The translations under genes were made by a program, and so were the position numbers. Shown here one piece after another: positions 8,569 through 20,370 of a DNA stretch of 64,000 nucleotides. The notes beneath the pieces are model-generated. The model was not told the DNA's origin. It worked only from the letters and a program-made list of their open reading frames with translations, and did no database searches. Each line of letters begins with the position of its first letter. The first letter of the stretch is position 1. The stretch comes from Ciborinia camelliae. Its lineage: Eukaryota > Ascomycota > Leotiomycetes > Helotiales > Sclerotiniaceae. The stretch is taken from contig JANPYM010000020.1 of NCBI GenBank assembly GCA_025890175.1, forward strand, positions 1 through 64,000. The letters run 5' to 3'.

Positions 8569-10380
8569 CTTGAGTATCGGGATTTTAAAAGTTAATGGTT
8601 TTAGTAATAGAGATTGTCATGTTATGGCGCTGTTATGTGTTTGTATCAGTTTGAGTTGATTACGAAGGATTTTTATTGTCTGTTTATATTTTAAATATGT
8701 TCATTGTTTAGTCATTGTTTATGTTGTTTAAAATCTGTTCAGTGCTGTAACTTCTTGGAATTTCTACATTGAACTCCAAGACGTAGTATAACTTTTTTCC
8801 CCGACATATTTGACATTATTTGAGGATCAAAAACAGGCATCCGACTTTTAGTCCAAGAAGATGGGAATATCATGGAAATGGTACTTGTCAAGCCAAGATT
8901 GATTATTTTCCGAGGTAAGCTGCTCAGTAATATAGAGAAACCGGGTGCATGGCGATGGGATAATACTTATCTATTAGTGATTTATGTCGCTTGAGTTTAT
9001 GCGGGAAAGCTGGCGCGGCGTGTTGGAGTTTCCAAAAAAAGTCACGACAACCAATCTTTCGTAGTATGTGTAAACAAGTATATCCGTCTGGATATGCTCC
9101 TAGTCACTATGAAATTTGAATTTAGTCGTGATGACATCATGTAAACTGCGATTTAATAAGCGAAGTACGAACGTCTCACATCATACATATGCATCTGCAA
9201 CATGAAACATACTGTAAAGTATTTATTATTATCTCTGCAGGAATGGACATGTTGAAGTCGAAAAATCATTTTGATAAAACAGAACTTCATTTCCGCTATT
9301 ACCCCCCTCCCTCTTTCCCCCAAGTACAAAATTCATTCTATCTCCACAGTATAGTCAACAAACTAACAAATCAACGCCATCAAGTTCTATGAATCTTCTT
9401 CACATGCCGTACAACCTTATCTTTACGACTATAGCTCTTGTTACATCCCGGGATCGAGCAACGATGAGCAACGCGTCCAACTCCATGGACCTATGCCATG
9501 TGACGTGGGAGATCAGATGATCTAGAGAACCTTTGAATACAGAGTGTGAAGGGCGTACGGGGATTGATGGGTCCAGGTTGAGGGATCGATGGCTGAATAC
9601 CAGTGAGGCCTGCCGCTTGTGGACCGTGACAGGTGTGGCGAGTGTGTTTATTTGATGGTTCGTTCCAATTGGTTCTGGAGATGTAGGGTTGATGAATGGA
9701 TTAATGATAGGAAAGTAAGACAAAGGTGTTCCGTCATCCAGGCTCACGGTGTCATCAGAGTGGAGAAGATATGCAGGACACTCGATCGTGATTTCAGCCT
9801 CGTGGTGAAAAGCGAGGTACCTTTAAGGCTGAGGGTTAGCGAGGTTTAAAAAAAAAACTCACCCGACCTCAGCATCACCCCCAAATCCCGTGAGAGGGTG
9901 AGGTGGCGTGCCAAGAGCGAGGGGTGTCAATCTTTGACGATTGTTTGGATAAGCCATCATGGACGAAGTTGCGTTGTCTAGTGCTGACTGCATGAGGGCG
10001 ATGCGCTAAGGGCGGTGGTAAGAATAAATGACAAGGATGTAAAAATATGAGGCTGTCGAGATGAAAGATTGTGGTGGAAAAAGTGAGAAGAGTGTCCAAA
10101 AGTTCGAAATTTAGGATGGGGGAAACAGTTATTCAAATATTTCTTCCGTTGTATTCAGTAAGAGCCCCACAATGCCACCGCCCCCTTTGTTGCAATGCAA
10201 TGACACCGCCCCTTCATTTGTTCCAAGGGTATCAAAACCAATGATTTCCTGTAGAGCGGATAGTAAACAGTAAAGAGAAATGACGCCCAGCCTGATGAGA
10301 TATTTTTCTATTAATCTAGTGGCACTTGCATGTCTTAAAGAAAAAATCACACTTCTTTTACATATCCATATCGATGAAGA
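8569..10380. other. Intergenic, only doubtful short frames
   Basis: Several frames of 65-115 codons occur on both strands (for example about 9400-9747 minus and 9619-9849 plus), overlapping one another. None begins with ATG in a good context and none shows recognisable domains. Most likely non-coding spacer downstream of the helicase gene. Confidence 0.5.
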
Positions 10381-13300
10381 TTACTGATCCATCCCATCTA
10401 ATTCCACCAACCTAAGAACAACCTCCACCACCTCATTCCCACTCAAATCCATGCCAGGTTCATCAATCTTTCTTGCCAATACATCATCCAACATGCCCCT
10501 CAATCTACTAACCAAAACACCAATACGTGCCCAGCCCCTCAATCGTAACCAACCATCTACCAAAAGTCCTCTACCTAATGTATCCAATGTAATTGGTCCG
10601 GAGAATAATAGTGCTGTATATGCATTGAATGGAGTCAGATCCCTGATAAAAACCTTACTTGTCGCCATCTTGTTGAAGTAACTCATATATTTGCTATTAC
10701 CGGGGAATGTCTGAGCATCAAAAATCGTACTACTTGGATGAACAAATACTCTTCCATTCTCCTGATTGAAGTACTTGATCGTTTTTGCTTCTGGATCCAA
10801 TTCGACAGCACCAGAGACTGAAGCTGCGAACTTCTTATCAGGAAAATCGATACGTGCTAGTTGAGGATTGAAAGCTCCTGCGCAAAGAGATCGAATGAGA
10901 GCATTGTTTGATGATTTGGATGACAGAGCTGGAGGAAGAATAGATGATGATGGGATGAAACCGATTTCACGAAGAGAGGTAAGATATTGAGTTCGATTCG
11001 AAGATATATCGTTGAGTGTCTGGTATGAAAGGAAATTGTCGTTGCACCAGTTTCTGATCTCTCCTTGTCGGTAACTACCCAATGTCAGCATCATATAACC
11101 ATTTCACTGAAAATACATACTTTCTATTATTAATCATCTCATACCACTCCTCAAAAGCTCTGAGATCACCAATCAAATCACCTTGATTCTTTGCAAACTT
11201 TGCCCTTGCAGATTTTGATTCTTCCCTCCTATCTTGTGGTGAAACAAATGGTGATTTGACAGTTAAGATTGCTGCAATCGTGACTGCAGCATCTAAACAA
11301 CCAAACATTGCCCCATAAACCATCAACTTACCACATCGAAGATCAGCTGGAATCATTGAAAGATGACGACCAAGTGCAGTAAGATCATCTCCATCAAGAG
11401 CACCCATTCTACCAAGTAAATCCATAGCACCATCAACAGCCATACTTTCAGGAGGAGTAATGGCACTGGCTAAAAATGATCCAACTTCCTTGATTCCCAT
11501 AGCACGTACAGATAAACATAATTGTTCCAATGGTACCCTTCTAATTTCAGGTTCCGGTCTCTCCATCATTTTTGACTTCTCAGCATTTCTTGTGTACAGC
11601 TTATAGCATTTTCCAGCTTGAACACGACCTGCTCTACCTCTTCTTTGTTTACATGCAGCACGTGAAGCCCAAACTTCTTCTAATTTTCGCATATTGTTTT
11701 GAGGATCATAACTTGTCTCCTTCACTCGACCAGTATCAATCACCGCAACGATATCATCAATTGTGATTGAAGTTTCGGCAACATTCGTGGCCACGATAAC
11801 TTTACGTTTGCCATGTGGAGCATGTGGGAATACTTTTCGTTGATCTGAGGATTGCAAGGAGGCATGCAATGGTAGAGCGTGTAAGTTTGGTATCGTCTTC
11901 AAGTAATCGAGTGTTCGAGTAATTTCAACCAGACCTGGCATGAAAATGAGAATTCCACCATCTTGTTTCAGATGAGTTAATTCGGCATCAATCTCCTTAA
12001 CAGTTTGACTGATCAAATCATAATTGATCCTCATACCAATACTTTGAATGGCAGCTGCGACATCCGAATCCATACCAGATGTTTCCTGGTTATCTTCCTG
12101 GTACTTGCCACCAAAGCCCGGATTGAAACCAGTCATTCGAATAACATCATCAAGATAGTAATCTTCCACTGGGTAGGTACGGCCACTAATCTCGACTCTA
12201 CCGACCTTTCCACCGCTCTTAAAATAATCCTCAAAGATACCAGCATCCAAAGTAGCACTCATCAAGATCAATTTCAGGTCTTTCCGTTGGCGAAGAACAT
12301 CCCTCAACAAAACAAGCAAGAAATCCGTATCCAAAGATCTCTCGTGGACTTCATCGATAATAACATGACTGACATCAGCAAGTGAGGCGACAACATCTTG
12401 ACTGCTTCCTCCGGATGTTTGTAGTCGCCTGAGTAAAACACCAGTGGTAACAAAAGTAATCTTCGTATTCGGTGATGATTTTGACTCTCCACGAATAATG
12501 TATCCAACCTCTTGACCAACAGCTGAACATCGTTCATCACTAACACGATCGGCCAAACCAAGGGCAGAGATACGTCTAGGTTGAGTACAAATAATCTTTG
12601 CACAATCTCCAAATGCTCGCTGATACATATCGTCCAAAATGAATTGAGCTGATTGGGTCGATTTACCAGAACCAGTTTCTCCAGAAATGATAGTGACTTG
12701 ATGAGAATTCACGGTATCAACGATGATATCCTTCATCTCCCATGCCGGTAAAGTTCTTCGACCTTTGATCATTGATTCCAGCTTTGGATTCAATTGTCGA
12801 CTCGTCCAGTCTTCCTTACTCCTGTTGTTGGCGACCCATTTGATAGCTCTAGGATGTCTCGAAGTATTCTGTCGTCTCCGTCGAACTGGTTGAATCTCAC
12901 TCACTATCGATGCAGCGGCCGAAACGTCACTGAGCTTTCCAGGTCTTTCGATGATACTATAAAGATTTTGTTCCACCCAGTCAATAAGGAAAAATAACAT
13001 ATGTTCACCAAGTAAACCCTCCCTCGCATGATTTAGTGCCTGCTTCATGATGCTCAAACGAATATATGCCGGTAATTGAACGTGGACAGAAATAACCGGA
13101 ACTTTTTGAGGATACTCCGGAGATCGTCGAAATTGTATGATAGGTTCAACAGGGAGATTCGTCCCACGATTTGCGGGATTGATGGTAATTCTGCAAACAT
13201 CCTTGGATGGGCGGGAGTATTTCTCTCCAAAGACAGATTGAAGGCCAGTCATTTCCTCTTCCCAGATTTCCTCGGAAGATTCTTTTGCATCTTCGGTATC

Positions 13301-14657
13301 CCATGAATCTTCATCCGGAGATTCCACATCATTCCCACTTGACAAGAGTATGTGTTGCAAAGCCTCGGAAGCTTTACCTTCATCCTTATTAATATCAAAT
13401 ATCTGCTTGCAAAGTTCCAAGGAGTATCCAGCTTCAGCCAATCTCTTGATAGCACCTTCACGCTTCAAGTCGCTACTTGCCATACTAATACCAGCAACGT
13501 ATCCTTCCGGCAATGCCCACCTAGGTAGATCATCTTCCGGAACATGAATAAGTAACCACTCCAGTGTCTCTTCTCGATCCTTGCATATTTCCACGGCTTC
13601 TTCGATGTGACTTTGCCTGAAATCAAGAGTCTTGAACTCTTTCACAATTGAATGCTTTTGAAAGTCCGATAGTTTGACGTCGTGTGGGTTCCAGATAGCA
13701 TATCTCCTAACTAAACCTTCGACCTTGGTTCGTGTTCGCTTACCCATCTCGATTTTCGGAACTTTGGTCCATCCTCTGTGAATATTGTTATGCGATGATC
13801 CTCCGGTTGGATTTGTTCCATTATTTCCTTGACCACGTAAAGATAAACCTACACCTCCTGGGCCTGATGATCCTGGTGTATTCATAGCCTTCTCTCTAGC
13901 CTTCTGTTGTTCATTTCGTTTCTTTTCCATCGCGGCTTTTGCATCTTCTCTTTCTCTCAACGAGGCAAATGGATCGGCTTCATACATCCATGCCTTTCCT
14001 TCCTTGATATCTTCTTTCTTCAAAACTTCGAACTCTCCCTTCCACAGATCTCGATAATCAGGTGGTAGTGTCATATGAATATTTCGCATATTGAGAACCC
14101 GGAAAAGTCCATAGGTGGCAGCGAAATGTCTAGCTTCGAGAGCTGTTGGCTTGACTGCAAGATGTTTGTGTGAGGGGGGTAGTTTAAATGGAGCTAGAGA
14201 TACCAGTTCTTGAGTTTTCGTGTTTTTAGCTTTGAGAATCACCATCGAGGAGAACCCTTCCGGAGTTTTGATCTATTGCATGTATCGTTAGCCTGTCCCA
14301 TCCCTCGAAGAAGGGGCATCTGCAGGTATATTCAATTCCCCCAACACTCACCATAGTATATTCTGGCTTCTCCCATTTTTGCTTTTGACAATGTTCCGAG
14401 AGTAAATTGACTGGTAACTTTCCAGTCCATGATTGTCCCCCAATCAATTTCTTAACATCGGGCCTCTTTGGCGCCTCTCCCAATAGTTCCGGCCCATCTT
14501 GTCCTTGACCTGGTGGTTTCCTTTGCTTTGGCTCTTTATCCGAATTTGAAAAGATGATAAAACTATCATCTGCGGCGGGTGGTGGTGGTGGTTGTTTTTT
14601 ACCGGCAGATGTACCTGGTTTTGGTCCACCTTTCGAGGACTGTCCTTTCTTGACCAT
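10381..14657 (-). CDS. DEAH/RHA-type RNA helicase with UBA and RWD regions (DHX57/YLR419W-like)
   Basis: Three exons, 14657-14352, 14272-11121 and 11074-10381, total 1383 residues. The introns are 79 nt (GTGAGT..ATAG) and 46 nt (GTATGT..GGTAG). The N-terminus is low-complexity and Lys/Pro-rich. A UBA-like helical region lies at about 374-414 and an RWD-like domain at about 438-541. The helicase core has Walker A GETGSGKST (633-641), motif II DEVH (742-745), SAT (774-776), NVAETSIT and motif VI QRRGRAGR (978-985), followed by HA2 and OB-fold regions. It should unwind RNA or RNP in an ATP-dependent way. The domain order matches DHX57 and yeast YLR419W, whose targets are poorly known. DEVH replaces the classic DEAH, a tolerated variant. 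The ATG at 14657 is the first in frame. Confidence 0.95.
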
Positions 14658-15076
14658 ACTTGGTCTCCGCAATCTTTATGACAGGCGGATCCATGAAATC
14701 AAGACTGGGAAGAATGAAGGAGTGAGGGGAGATGAGGTGAGGGGAGGTTTAATGGTTGATACACTCAATTCATTGTGGATTTTTATATTTAAGTGAGATA
14801 TCCGACCTGGTAGGTAAGTTTTCCCCACAAGGCTGAGAAAATTGTCGGCTAGCCTATGGCTGTACAGGGCTCGCACCTGCGTCATTTTGGTGGAACCTTC
14901 AATGCAACAAGGTGTACAGTACAGGCTGTACAGCCTTGTAGACCCCATCAAATAACTTTTGGTAAGGTAGAGAACATAGGAGGGGAACATACTCATCATA
15001 CCTAGGTACCTATGCAGAGTACGCCGGCATCACAAAATTTATAAATTCCAACACTTTTCCGACTTGTGATCAATAA
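14658..15076. other. Divergent promoter region between helicase and Hnt3-like genes
   Basis: 419 bp between oppositely oriented genes. Contains GTACAGGCTGTACAG and CTGTACAGGG words and no coding signal. Confidence 0.6.
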
Positions 15077-16033
15077 ATGGCTTCAGAAGAATGTAAAGAT
15101 GCAATAACAGAAGCAGAGATTGCTGGAACGGCTACTCCTCCAGCTTCTTCTATCTCTACTGATAAACTCTCCAAACCCAACGCATGTACCGTACCACTAT
15201 TCACGTTTCTGTTTATCCTACTCTATGTAGACTACAATGCTAATAACCCCTCCACAGTTACCGCATTAATGGCAAACTCACGTTCCAAACGTCCCAACTC
15301 CTCCCCAACAAACTCTCCTCCCACGAAGAAGATTGCAAATTCCAATCCTCTCTTTATTGGTAGGGCAGGCCTCGGAGTTTACCTCTCGAATCCATCATCG
15401 CATCCTGCCTCACGCGTTATTTATCATACTCCCTCATTTGTCGCAATTCATGATCTGTATCCTAAATCCTCGGTTCATACCCTCCTCATTCCACGAGAGA
15501 AGAAATGGTATACGATGCATCCCACAATTGCGTTATCTAGCCCCGAATTCTTGGAAATGGTGAGACCTGAAGTGGAGAAGTTAAAAGGGATAGTGGCATC
15601 AGAGTTACGTCGGAGATACGGTCCGGAATCCGCACAAGATTTGGAAAGGGAAAGAATATTGAATGGAGAAGTCAATTTAGATGATGATGCTGAATTGCCA
15701 GAAGGTAGAGATTGGGAGAAAGATGTTATGGTTGGGATACATATGCATCCATCCATGGATCATCTTCATATTCATGTTCTATGCACGGATCGTTATTCTT
15801 CGTGTATGAAGAAGCGGAAACATTACAATTCATTTGCTACACCATTTTTCATCAAATTATCAGAGTTCCCTCTATCGGAAGAGAGGCAGGAAGAACTGGC
15901 GAGAAAGGGACTGGGTAAGGCATGGCTAGAGGATGATATGAAATGCTGGAGGTGTGGTATGCATTTTGGAAATAAATTTGCTAAGCTAAAAGAGCATTTG
16001 GAATTGGAGTTCAATGAATGGAAAAGGGAATAA
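15077..16033 (+). CDS. HNT3: Aprataxin/Hnt3-like DNA 5'-adenosine hydrolase
   Basis: Read as one frame it has 318 residues. The HIT domain spans about 92-260, with TLLIPREKKW and the histidine triad DHLHIHV (H229, H231, H233). A C-terminal C2HE zinc finger follows: C290, C293, H307 and E311, within CWRCGMHFGNK. That pairing defines aprataxin/Hnt3, which removes AMP from abortive DNA ligation ends in the nucleus. Residues 37-60 are oddly hydrophobic and coincide with 15186-15257, a 72 nt stretch ending GCTAATAACCCCTCCACAG that looks like an intron in phase with no stop. Its donor GTACCG is weak. If spliced, the protein is 294 residues. An internal ATG (residue 66) is another possible start. 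Confidence 0.92.
   Translation: MASEECKDAITEAEIAGTATPPASSISTDKLSKPNACTVPLFTFLFILLYVDYNANNPSTVTALMANSRSKRPNSSPTNSPPTKKIANSNPLFIGRAGLGVYLSNPSSHPASRVIYHTPSFVAIHDLYPKSSVHTLLIPREKKWYTMHPTIALSSPEFLEMVRPEVEKLKGIVASELRRRYGPESAQDLERERILNGEVNLDDDAELPEGRDWEKDVMVGIHMHPSMDHLHIHVLCTDRYSSCMKKRKHYNSFATPFFIKLSEFPLSEERQEELARKGLGKAWLEDDMKCWRCGMHFGNKFAKLKEHLELEFNEWKRE
15186..15257 (+). other. Probable in-frame intron of the Hnt3-like gene
   Basis: 72 nt, divisible by three and free of stops. It ends with a good branch point and acceptor (CTAATAAC, 9 nt, CAG). The translated segment is hydrophobic and unlike the flanking Ser/Lys-rich linker, as expected for a pyrimidine-rich intron. The donor GTACCG is non-standard, so retention is possible. 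Confidence 0.55.
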
Positions 16034-16609
16034 AAATTAAGTCTGAATCATCATGTCAAGTTACCTTGGATGTATATACTTATAGTTGTGGGTGACTGAT
16101 AGGAAAGATACCTTAGTCTATACGACTATATATATACCTACTACCCATATGCCCCTTTTACGTGCTATGTTCCTTTTTATCTAGTAACAAATAACAAAAG
16201 TTAGGTATCTCATCGGCGCATTTGTTCATTAATCTTGATAATAGTAGTCTAAGTGAATATTTGCCGACATTTAATAATTTTCAATACGAGGATGATCCTA
16301 ATGTGATCTTCCCATATCTCAAACCCAAACCTTATTTTTCAGCATTGAGAAATAGATTGTCTTTATATTAGTATTTACAAATATTAATCTAAATGAATAA
16401 AGTTTTCATTTCAATAAAACAACCTTGATAGCTTTATTAATAAGTCTAAAAGATATATATTTACATGGAACAATAAAAATATAAAAGAATAAACACTATC
16501 TACTTTTACTACCTATCTACCTAATTCTCCGGTACAACTTGACCTTCACTTATTTTACTAAAATCACCAGTTAAACTATTTACACCTACTATCAGTTAAC
16601 CCCGTCAAA
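16034..16609. other. Intergenic, no gene seen
   Basis: AT-rich spacer holding the 3' end of the Hnt3-like gene and the promoter of the third cysteine-rich gene. The last 45 bp (AAACTATTTACACCTACTATCAGTTAAC) resemble the 5' leader of paralogue 1. Confidence 0.6.
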
Positions 16610-16971
16610 ATGGTTAAATTCAGCACCATCGCCTTATTCCTTATGACCGCTATCAGTGTACAAGCTTGTACCTATTGCCAATGTCTAAACGCTAATGGTG
16701 GGCATTGTTGTTTAGCCCAGGTAAATAAATAATTCTCCCATTTTAAATACATACCTAGATGAATATATGCTATGTGTCAATCAATCAATCCCAAGGTGAG
16801 AATAAAACTAATTTTATTTTCATCCAATAGAACCCTGATGTTGGCAATCAAGATTGTCACGCTGTATGCCAAACCATCCGTACATATGAAGGGAAAGTTT
16901 GTTTTGGTGGTGGTGCATACAAATGTGCATCTATTTTCGAAGCCGAGCATCGTTCTAGATGTGATGTTTAG
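16610..16971 (+). CDS. Small secreted 10-cysteine protein, paralogue 3
   Basis: Exons 16610-16720 and 16831-16971 with a 110 nt intron (GTAAAT..AATAG, phase 0) give 83 residues. The signal peptide is MVKFSTIALFLMTAISVQA. The mature protein has C-x2-C-x-C, CC just before the intron, then DCHAVC, CFGGGAYKC and a final C three residues from the end. All ten cysteines of the two telomere-proximal copies are kept in order, although this copy is about 25 residues shorter. It lies on the opposite strand, 9.3 kb inward, with two conserved housekeeping-type genes between. Probably secreted and disulfide-rich; function unknown. Confidence 0.83.
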
Positions 16972-17973
16972 ATGTGAAGTGATGTCTAGATTATGGAAGT
17001 TGCTCGCTTGCTTGGTAGGCTAGACCGGTTATGACTTCATTGTCACTGGCCTTGATTTTTAAGCCGGAGTAGGGTTGGATTTCGAGAGCTCGAAAGTTTA
17101 TATCGAGAATGGAATGAAGGAGTACTGGATTATCTCAAAGGTGGTCATCAGGGCATTCTAACGGTCAATTTGTTAATAATAATAAATATACTTTACAGAC
17201 AAGACTATTCAATGAAAAAGCGACCATCTATGCCATTACATTCCGGAAAAGCCTGTTCAGATTTGGAAGATTATTTCGAGGCCGTTCTAGAAGTAAATTA
17301 TTTATGAATGAGAAGAATTGCGAGCATCTGAAATAACTACAGAACCACCCACCAATATCCACTACGATTTAAAACAATTTCAGGTAGCAACTCTCTATTA
17401 AGCTCAATCTATTCGATAGCACCTCGTCAGGTGCCTTTATAGGGACTTGGAACTTTTTTGAAGTTTCTGGATTCTATAATCAACGTTCCCGAGCACCACC
17501 AATAATTGTCACGGTAGCTTTCCGCCTAGTAAAAAGTCACGGTAGCTTATATAATTAAACTCGGCTGGTCACGGTGCTCGGCTTTCTGCCCAATAGAAAG
17601 TCACCGTGGGTTATATCAACAAACCCTCAAAATCAAAGTAGGTAACCTGATCTATTTTAAACAATCAAAACTACCCCTCTTTCATATTCTTATTATCTCT
17701 AGATTCAAATTTATCTTGCCCTTGCTACTTCTCCAACGTCGACCAACTTAATCTACTTGCAAACCACGGAACGTTGTTCAATAGCGAGGGAATCCGTCGA
17801 TACAATCATATGGCTGTATATAGGGGGGCGTACGAGCTGACTAGTGCTTACTCTAGTGCCTCATCGATGTCTATATAATACCAACCTCAAAATGATTGAT
17901 AAAAATCAATCATTACCATACTGTACATAGGATTAAGTACTTACACTTTGATACCAACAAAATCATCTCCATC
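16972..17973. other. Intergenic with GTCACGGT repeats and small inverted repeat
   Basis: No gene seen. At 17485-17615 the word GTCACGGTAGC/GTCACGGTGC recurs three times with a fourth GTCACCGTGGG, and CCGAGCACC (about 17489) pairs with GGTGCTCGG (about 17574). This may be a decayed MITE or hairpin. Confidence 0.55.
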
Positions 17974-20370
17974 ATGTTGCCTGAATATCTGGATAGTACT
18001 TACAAACGGTACAAAGAAGATACATCTACTTTCATCAAATGGCTCTCAAAAACCGGTCAAAGTTGTAGTTACACCCCAAATAAATCTTCAACTCCCATCG
18101 TTGAACCTGCTCCAAAGTCATCAAGATTGAAGGGCAAAGCTCGCAAAGCCGCAAAGCAATCTTCATCGTCTCTTCCAGCCACTGCGACCGAATTACATCC
18201 TCAAATCGTCGATATCAAAGACATTTTGCCTTTAGCGAAAGCTATTATCGACTCCAAATTCCCCGCACAAATAGTTCCTATCTCCATTATTCAAGCTGGG
18301 CTCCGCGCTATATCAGCCCGTAGGAAATGCACATCATTCTTTGTGGATTTAACTGCAGAAAATGATATTCAGGGAGTTCAAAGTAATGAAAGCCACGAAT
18401 TCTTTACTGATTTGATGGATGAGGTGCTTACCATACTGCAACCCCTATTCGAGGTAGTGACGGGAGCCACTTCTACCACTTTCGAAAATACCAAGACACC
18501 CAGTGAGGACATCAAAAATCGTTTCGCGCAGTTAGAGGTAGAGGATACTATAGAAGACACGCAAAATGACTTTCCGGCCGCAACCAGGAGTAAATCCATC
18601 GAATCCCCCGATGCCGATTACGAACTTGGTATATCTGACTCCAAGGCTTACAACGAAGAAAAAATGTTTGCTCTCATCTGCCTTTTCAAAGATCTACAGA
18701 AGTTACGGAGCTTCATTGATGGTATCTGGAAGGACTATGATAAAGAAAACATAGATCTTATCACCGCGGCTGCCACTACTAACGCTGCTTTTCAACTCGG
18801 TATTCGGGCTCAAGAGGAAGTCGCTATAAACTTCCCCGGATTGGATGACTATGATCAGGCATTTACTATGATGTTTTCCATCGAATATCCCGAATCCAAA
18901 TTTCGAACCCGTGGAACTCTTGGCGATTTTATTTTTGCCTCAACGTATAACATCCTTAGGAACTTTTGCCATGTCTTACAGCCTGATATAGTCCCTGCGA
19001 TGAACCGAGGGTGTCTTGGAGTCTATAACCCGCTCGCCAACAGATCAAAAATGTCCTTCAACGAAAGGTACAAAGAAGATTGGATTTTGTTATACGAACT
19101 ATTGCCAGAGTTTGCCTTGATTGCCAAGGATGATTATTTGAAGGGTTTTCGAATTGACGAACTAACTAAAGGCATCTCAAAAATGTGCTTGTCGAAAAAT
19201 ATCTCTGTGTGGTTAAGCTTTGCCACCACTGTGCTTTTAGATATCCATCATAGCATGCGCGAAAGGGTTGCTTTGGGTTATCGAGATATGCAAATAATCG
19301 CTCAAAGACTGAAGACGACACTGGACAAACATATAAAATTCTCCCGAAATGTTACCCATCCAGCAGGATGGTGTAAAAACGAGATTGAGAAAAGGATCGA
19401 AGGTCTAGCCACGAAAATTGAAGAATCTATTATAACAGATGCGATTTTGAATACCAAGAGAAAAAGATGGATGTGTTCTGATGGTCCGGAACTAACACCA
19501 GAGGAGAATTTTTATCTCTACAGACACCATCCAATTCTTAGTGGATTCATGGCATTCTACGTAACACTTAACTACCAAAAGGCCGGTCTTTCATATTGCA
19601 ACATCATGGGGACGGTAACTTTCCCCGCTCAATTATACAACGCTTTGAAACAAAAGCCCGATCCCGTGAGCTCCTGGCCACTTATGGATCAGGCCATCGC
19701 CATGCATACCCTAGAGCAATTATTCTTCGGATGCGCACCTAAAACAATGCAAGCCTGCTTCAGGCAATTATGTCTCATTGGGGGTTTCTCGCCAGCGCTT
19801 TTTGCCGCCAATCGACGATCAGGTGGTGGAATCTCTACATCCAAAAACGGTGGCAGGGTCATAAAACAAATTTCTCCAATCAGCGAACTGTTTTATCAAG
19901 GTTTTCTAAAGAAATCAATGGCTTTCACCCTTCACAATATCGAGAATTTGCTGAATGATCAAGCTCGAGACCAAGAACTAGCACAACATCCGGACAACAA
20001 GTCTTTAAAATATGAATGGAGCAGAACAAAACGCCTTTCATCTATTCAATTCCTTGAGGCCCTCAAAACAGAGATTCCACATGAACTTGCCAAGGTCAAT
20101 TTCAACTACTTTAATCTCCATCAAGAAAGTGTAAAACTCCTACTCAAGTTAGAAGGGGAGCTAGAGGTGGATGTGGAGAAAGAGTTAGGACCAAGTACGA
20201 AAGGTCTGCCACCTAGGGTGTGCTTTTATATTCTACGGGAGGCAAGTAAAACAGAGAGGCGGCATGAGAAGATGGGCCTAAAAGTTACTAGCAGCTTGTT
20301 ATTAGACAAAGCGGGAGGTATTTTTGAGGATTTTCTTAGAAATATTAAAGACGAGACATCTCAAAATTAA
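17974..20370 (+). CDS. DUF6604-domain protein, 798 residues
   Basis: A single open exon. The first in-frame ATG is at 17974, giving an N-terminus MLPEYLDSTYKRYKEDTS followed by FIKWLSKTG. This matches the start of the fungal DUF6604 family, in which a Y-x-Y-K-x-DT motif and a W-L motif open a domain of about 250 residues. The rest is a helical, mostly soluble protein with a basic segment near residues 50-65 (LKGKARKAAK) that could be a nuclear signal. No catalytic motif is recognised. DUF6604 proteins are common and often multigene in Leotiomycetes and Sordariomycetes and have no established role. Frame continuity and codon use support a functional gene. Confidence 0.8.
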   Translation: MLPEYLDSTYKRYKEDTSTFIKWLSKTGQSCSYTPNKSSTPIVEPAPKSSRLKGKARKAAKQSSSSLPATATELHPQIVDIKDILPLAKAIIDSKFPAQIVPISIIQAGLRAISARRKCTSFFVDLTAENDIQGVQSNESHEFFTDLMDEVLTILQPLFEVVTGATSTTFENTKTPSEDIKNRFAQLEVEDTIEDTQNDFPAATRSKSIESPDADYELGISDSKAYNEEKMFALICLFKDLQKLRSFIDGIWKDYDKENIDLITAAATTNAAFQLGIRAQEEVAINFPGLDDYDQAFTMMFSIEYPESKFRTRGTLGDFIFASTYNILRNFCHVLQPDIVPAMNRGCLGVYNPLANRSKMSFNERYKEDWILLYELLPEFALIAKDDYLKGFRIDELTKGISKMCLSKNISVWLSFATTVLLDIHHSMRERVALGYRDMQIIAQRLKTTLDKHIKFSRNVTHPAGWCKNEIEKRIEGLATKIEESIITDAILNTKRKRWMCSDGPELTPEENFYLYRHHPILSGFMAFYVTLNYQKAGLSYCNIMGTVTFPAQLYNALKQKPDPVSSWPLMDQAIAMHTLEQLFFGCAPKTMQACFRQLCLIGGFSPALFAANRRSGGGISTSKNGGRVIKQISPISELFYQGFLKKSMAFTLHNIENLLNDQARDQELAQHPDNKSLKYEWSRTKRLSSIQFLEALKTEIPHELAKVNFNYFNLHQESVKLLLKLEGELEVDVEKELGPSTKGLPPRVCFYILREASKTERRHEKMGLKVTSSLLLDKAGGIFEDFLRNIKDETSQN

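Noticed and set aside
9400..10100. Frames of 70-115 codons on both strands as a possible gene
   Set aside because: They depend on non-ATG starts and overlap each other. I found no splice arrangement giving a sensible protein.
12005..12612. Plus- and minus-strand frames inside the helicase exon
   Set aside because: Out-of-frame shadows of a strongly conserved helicase core.
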